Of a stretch of DNA of 64,000 bases, positions 60,605-64,000 are shown piece by piece (positions within the stretch are counted from its first letter, which is position 1; each line of letters begins with the position of its first letter). The notes beneath the pieces are model-generated. The model had not been told where the DNA came from and ran no database searches. It saw only the letters and a list, made by a program, of their open reading frames with translations. Source of the DNA: Acidobacteriaceae bacterium (GTDB taxonomy: Bacteria > Acidobacteriota > Terriglobia > Bryobacterales > Bryobacteraceae); assembly GCA_019240475.1 (NCBI GenBank), contig JAFAYI010000007.1:62001-126000 (forward strand). Reading direction: 5' to 3'. The position numbers and the translations under genes are program-made.

Positions 60605-62500
60605 TTGCCCACCAACAAACTGTTCCTCGTATTTGCGCTCACCGCGATCGGTTTATGCGCGCAGGCGCGGCGGCCGATTGAGATTACGGTTGACCTCAGC
60701 GATGCGCCGCGCAAGATGCTGCATGCGGAGCTGAAGATACCGGTCGAACCGGGGCCTCTCACGCTGGTGTATCCGCAATGGATACCGGGCGAGCACGGGC
60801 CCACGGGACCGATCGATAACTTGGCGGGAATAGTGTTCAAGGCCAACGGTCAGACGATTCCGTGGAGGCGCGACGACGTCAATATGTTTGCGTTTCACCT
60901 GACGGCGCCGGCGGGCGCGACGGTGTTGGAAGCGCAGGTGGATTTTCTCGCGACGGCGCCAGCGAGCGGATTTTCGGCCGGCGCATCCACCAGCCCGAAC
61001 CTGGCGGTGCTGAGCTGGAACGAAGTCTTGTTGTATCCGGAGGGGACGGCGTCGGCGGAGGTGATGGTCCGGCCGTCGGTGAAAGTGCCGGAAGGATGGA
61101 AGTTCGGGACAGCGCTCACGCAGGCGGGGACAGAAAGCGGAGTAACGCATTTTGAACCGGCGCCGTTGAATGAGCTGGTGGATTCGCCGGTGCTCGCGGG
61201 GAGGTTCTTCAAGGAGATTCCGCTGGCTGAAGAGGTGACGCCGAAGCATTATCTCGACATGGCGGCGGATGGGCCGGAGGATTTGAAGGTGAGCGGCGAT
61301 ATGACGGCGGCGTTCAGCCACCTGGTGCGGGAGACGGGCGCGCTCTATGCTTCGCGGCACTACGACAGCTATCACTTTCTAGTGACGCTGAGTGACAGCG
61401 TGGCGCATTTCGGCCTGGAGCATCATCAATCGAGCGATGACCGCGTGGAGGCGCGAAACTTCCTGGACGAAGACTTAAGCCTGTTGAACGGCGACCTGTT
61501 GCCGCATGAGTTCACGCATTCGTGGAACGGGAAATACCGGCGGCCTGCGGGATTGTATACGACCGATTTCCAGCATCCGATGAAGGGCGATTTGCTGTGG
61601 GTGTACGAGGGGCTGACGCAGTATCTGGGCGATGTGTTGGCGGCGCGCAGCGGGATCTGGACGGAGCAGCAGTACCGGTCGTATCTGGCGGAATCGGCAG
61701 CGGAGCTGGATCATCGGCCCGGGAGGACGTGGCGCGATTTGCAGGATACGGCGACGGCGGCGCAGACCCTCTATGCAACAGGCGATGGATGGGACAACTG
61801 GCGGAGATCGGTGGATTATTACGCCGAAGGGGAGCTGATCTGGCTGGAGGTAGACACGACGATTCGCAAGCTGTCGGGAGGAAAGAAGAGCCTGAACGAT
61901 TTCTGCGCGCGGTTTTTGGGAGTGGGCGGAAACGGGCCGCCGAAGACGGTCACGTATACGTTCGAAGATGTAGTGGAGAATTTGAAGGCGATTCAAGCGT
62001 ACGATTGGGCGGCGCTGCTGAAGGAGCGGCTGGAGTCGAAGTCTCCGCGCGCGCCGCTCCGCGGGATCGCGGGCGGGGGTTATCGGATCGAGTACACGGA
62101 TGAGCCGAACGAGTTTGCGCGAGCGACGGAGGGGCGGAACCGGGGAGTGAATGCATGGTTTTCACTGGGGCTGCTAGTGGAGGACAACGGGATCACGGAC
62201 GTTCTGGTGGGGTCGCCGGCGTACGAGGCGGGGCTTGGGCCGGGGATGAAGCTGGTTGCGGTGAACGGGCGGCGAGCAAGCGACGATTTGTTGAAACAGG
62301 CGATACGGGATGCCAAAGGCGCGGGCGCGGGCGTGGAACTGATCGTGGAGAATGCCGGCTTCTTTAAGGTGGCGAAGATCGACTACCATGGCGGCGAGCG
62401 GTACCCGCATCTGGTAAGGGAAGCGGGGGCGCCGGGTTACCTGGACGAAATCTTGAAGCCTATGGTGAAGCGTCCAGCGGGCGCGCAGCAGGCCGAATAG
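60605..62500 (+). CDS. M61 glycyl aminopeptidase-family metallopeptidase with PDZ domain
   Basis: 631 residues: signal peptide (LFLVFALTAIGLCAQ), an N-terminal beta domain, a zinc peptidase core with PHEFTHSWNGKYRRP (HExxH, near residue 300) and the downstream Glu ligand in WVYEGLTQYLGD. A C-terminal PDZ-like domain follows (YEAGLGPGMKLVAVNGRRA near 540). M61 enzymes cleave N-terminal Gly/Ala residues; the location is probably periplasmic. The start is TTG 60605, with TATGAT 5 nt before. The stop abuts the convergent pgk stop. Confidence 0.9.
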   Translation: MPTNKLFLVFALTAIGLCAQARRPIEITVDLSDAPRKMLHAELKIPVEPGPLTLVYPQWIPGEHGPTGPIDNLAGIVFKANGQTIPWRRDDVNMFAFHLTAPAGATVLEAQVDFLATAPASGFSAGASTSPNLAVLSWNEVLLYPEGTASAEVMVRPSVKVPEGWKFGTALTQAGTESGVTHFEPAPLNELVDSPVLAGRFFKEIPLAEEVTPKHYLDMAADGPEDLKVSGDMTAAFSHLVRETGALYASRHYDSYHFLVTLSDSVAHFGLEHHQSSDDRVEARNFLDEDLSLLNGDLLPHEFTHSWNGKYRRPAGLYTTDFQHPMKGDLLWVYEGLTQYLGDVLAARSGIWTEQQYRSYLAESAAELDHRPGRTWRDLQDTATAAQTLYATGDGWDNWRRSVDYYAEGELIWLEVDTTIRKLSGGKKSLNDFCARFLGVGGNGPPKTVTYTFEDVVENLKAIQAYDWAALLKERLESKSPRAPLRGIAGGGYRIEYTDEPNEFARATEGRNRGVNAWFSLGLLVEDNGITDVLVGSPAYEAGLGPGMKLVAVNGRRASDDLLKQAIRDAKGAGAGVELIVENAGFFKVAKIDYHGGERYPHLVREAGAPGYLDEILKPMVKRPAGAQQAE

Positions 62501-63682
62501 TCAAGCGCTATTGGCGGTTTTGTCGGTGAGCGCGGCGACGCCGGGCAGCTCAAGGCCTGAGAGAAATTCGAGCGAAGCGCCGCCGCCGGTCGAAACATGG
62601 GTGATTTTGTCGGAAACGCCAGCGGCTTTGATTGCCTTTTCGGAATCGCCACCGCCAATGACGGAAATGGCGCCCGATTCGGCGACGGCTTTAGCCAATT
62701 CGACGGTTCCTTTGTCGAAGGGCGGCATTTCGAAGACCCCCATTGGGCCATTCCAGATGACAGTCTTGGCGCCCCGGATGATTTGGGCGTACTGTTCGAT
62801 GGTCTGGGGTCCGATGTCGACGGCGATTCGATCCGGGCCGATGCGGGTGACCGCTTCCGAAGAGGCGCCGGGTTTGAGCTCCGAAGCGACGATGTGATCG
62901 GAAGGAAGCACCAGCTTGGCGCCGGCGCTTGCGAGAATTTTCCGGGCCAGATCGATCTTATCCTCCTCGATGAGAGAGCGGCCGGTCGGTTCGTTCTTGG
63001 CGCGCAAGAAGGTGTAGGCCATGGCGCCTCCGACCAGCAGCTTGTCGACTACGGTAAGAAGGTTTTGGATGACGCCGATTTTGTCTGAGACTTTGGCGCC
63101 GCCGAGCAGGGCGACACAGGGACGGTCGGGATTGCGAGTAACGCGGCCGAGCCATTCGAGCTCGCGGTCCATCAGTAGGCCGGCGGCGGCGAGCGGCACA
63201 TAGGAGATCATGCCAACAGTGGAGGCGTGGGCGCGGTGCGCGGCGCCGAACGCATCATTGATATAGATGTCCGCGAGCGACGCAAGCTGTTTAGAGAAAT
63301 CGGGATCGTTGGCCTCTTCCTCGGGGTGGAAGCGGAGATTTTCGAGCAGGAGGACTTCGCCCGGGCGCGGCTTCACGCGGGCGACTTCGAGTCCGGTGCA
63401 ATCCGGAGCGAGAGGAACGGCTTTGCCGAGCAACTCCGATAGACGGGCGGCAACCGGGGCGAGGGTCAGGTTGGGAGTAGGTTTGCCCTTGGGGCGGCCA
63501 AGATGGCTGGCGACGATGACGGCGGCGCAATGCTCGATCGCATATTGGATGGTGGGAAGAGAGGCTCGAATGCGTTTGTCGCTGGTAATCTGGTTGCTAT
63601 CATTCAGTGGAACGTTGAAATCAGTACGGATGAATACAGTCTTGTCCTTGAGGTCCAGGTCCTTAATGGACAACTTTGCCAT
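62501..63682 (-). CDS. pgk: Phosphoglycerate kinase
   Basis: 393-residue two-domain kinase of glycolysis. N-terminal VFIRTDFNVPLND, IVASHLGRPKG and LLLENLRFHPEEE (3-PG site), AFGAAHRAHAST, the hinge ALLGGAKVSDKIGVI and the nucleotide site SVIGGGDSEKAI with HVSTGGGASLEFL are all intact. ATG 63682 follows TACAAT (63689-63694) by 6 nt without a Shine-Dalgarno. gap, often its operon partner, is not in the visible flank. It ends directly against the M61 stop codon. Confidence 0.97.
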   Translation of the reverse strand: MAKLSIKDLDLKDKTVFIRTDFNVPLNDSNQITSDKRIRASLPTIQYAIEHCAAVIVASHLGRPKGKPTPNLTLAPVAARLSELLGKAVPLAPDCTGLEVARVKPRPGEVLLLENLRFHPEEEANDPDFSKQLASLADIYINDAFGAAHRAHASTVGMISYVPLAAAGLLMDRELEWLGRVTRNPDRPCVALLGGAKVSDKIGVIQNLLTVVDKLLVGGAMAYTFLRAKNEPTGRSLIEEDKIDLARKILASAGAKLVLPSDHIVASELKPGASSEAVTRIGPDRIAVDIGPQTIEQYAQIIRGAKTVIWNGPMGVFEMPPFDKGTVELAKAVAESGAISVIGGGDSEKAIKAAGVSDKITHVSTGGGASLEFLSGLELPGVAALTDKTANSA

Positions 63683-63688
63683 TCAGCC

Positions 63689-63694
63689 ATTGTA
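63689..63694 (-). promoter_or_regulatory. Putative -10 box at the pgk start
   Basis: TACAAT on the minus strand 6 nt before ATG 63682, no ribosome site between. No -35 match is obvious. Suggests a leaderless pgk message. Confidence 0.45.
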
Positions 63695-64000
63695 GGGGAC
63701 GTGCGAAGCCAGTGCGGGTTGGACCTAGGGCGGGATCGAACGGCTAAGGAAATTCCGGTAGGCTGATTGCGGCCGAGCCGACGAAAAGAATCGGCGAGCG
63801 GTGAAGAAACTTTCGGTTCAGGCCGAATAGTACTTCAGGAGGGCCCCGGGGCTAAGGAGATCGCAGTTTTGGCTAGAGGAATGCAGGCATTTAGCACTAT
63901 AATCCGTACAAACGCCTTTTAGTTCTAGATGGATGGTACAGGGGGTACCATGTAGGGTCGCGGACCCCGAGCTTCAGGGAAGTGTGGATGTCAACAACAC
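63695..64000 (+). promoter_or_regulatory. Upstream region of a gene leaving the window
   Basis: No gene fits inside. TATAAT at 63898-63903 is a good -10, but the -35 is weak. A likely start ATG at 63988, preceded by CAGGGAAG, begins a frame that runs off the right edge after four codons. Nothing else is recognisable. Confidence 0.35.

Noticed and set aside
1..64000. CRISPR array, rRNA or tRNA genes
   Set aside because: No regularly spaced repeats, no rRNA-like conserved blocks and no tRNA cloverleaf were noticed on reading; a dedicated scan was not possible.

Overview
The window reads as chromosome from an Acidobacteriota bacterium, most like the Solibacter/Bryobacter group. The evidence is a very large Oar-type TonB-dependent receptor with an N-terminal carboxypeptidase-regulatory domain, a VWFA-related protein of the acidobacterial kind, abundant secreted carbohydrate-active and uronate genes, high GC, many GTG and TTG starts, and many genes with no Shine-Dalgarno sequence. 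This is inferred from gene families, not from a marker gene. I see no rRNA, tRNA or CRISPR array.

Layout. 1-9.8 kb: acyl-CoA ligase (cut by the left edge), LOG-family hydrolase, two FAH-family sugar-acid enzymes coupled to lpxD, coaA, a duplicated-domain secreted protein, a GT39-like membrane glycosyltransferase and an aminotransferase. 9.9-13.4 kb: the receptor, with a good sigma-70 promoter and a terminator. 13.4-24.5 kb: DUF72, a Tat-exported molybdopterin oxidoreductase with its cytochrome b561, ATP-grasp, polysaccharide deacetylase, cobA / GH39 / hemD, and a uronate transporter-isomerase pair followed by msrA. 24.6-29.9 kb: comM, then a 3.3 kb block of secreted, EF-hand-like and thioredoxin genes bounded by a second, decayed copy of the comM 3' end. 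30-37 kb: SDR, small membrane proteins, a CAAX-protease-like protein next to a large TPR lipoprotein, a cyclophilin and a double rhodanese. 37-44.6 kb: ACP-KAS-rpiB-pgi, a molybdopterin-binding protein and argC-argB-GNAT. 45.1-47.8 kb: a complete transposon with terminal inverted repeats, an 8-bp target duplication and passenger genes. 47.8-64 kb: a metallo-beta-lactamase protein, grpE-dnaJ, an AAA+ ATPase remnant, GH35, an MrfA-like helicase, moeA-moaC-moaB, VWFA, MEMO, an M61 peptidase and pgk.

How it fits together: core metabolism (arginine, molybdopterin, siroheme/heme, glycolysis and pentose phosphate, lipid A, CoA) is interleaved with plant-polymer and uronate catabolism. The accessory signal is concentrated in two places, the comM-flanked block and the transposon. 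Three of the four frameshifted genes lie there and the fourth is the comM fragment itself, while the surrounding housekeeping genes are intact. Other notable points are two conserved genes without an ATG/GTG/TTG start (coaA, moaB), a recurrent -10-like hexamer 4-8 nt before start codons suggesting leaderless mRNAs, and a dispersed hairpin repeat.
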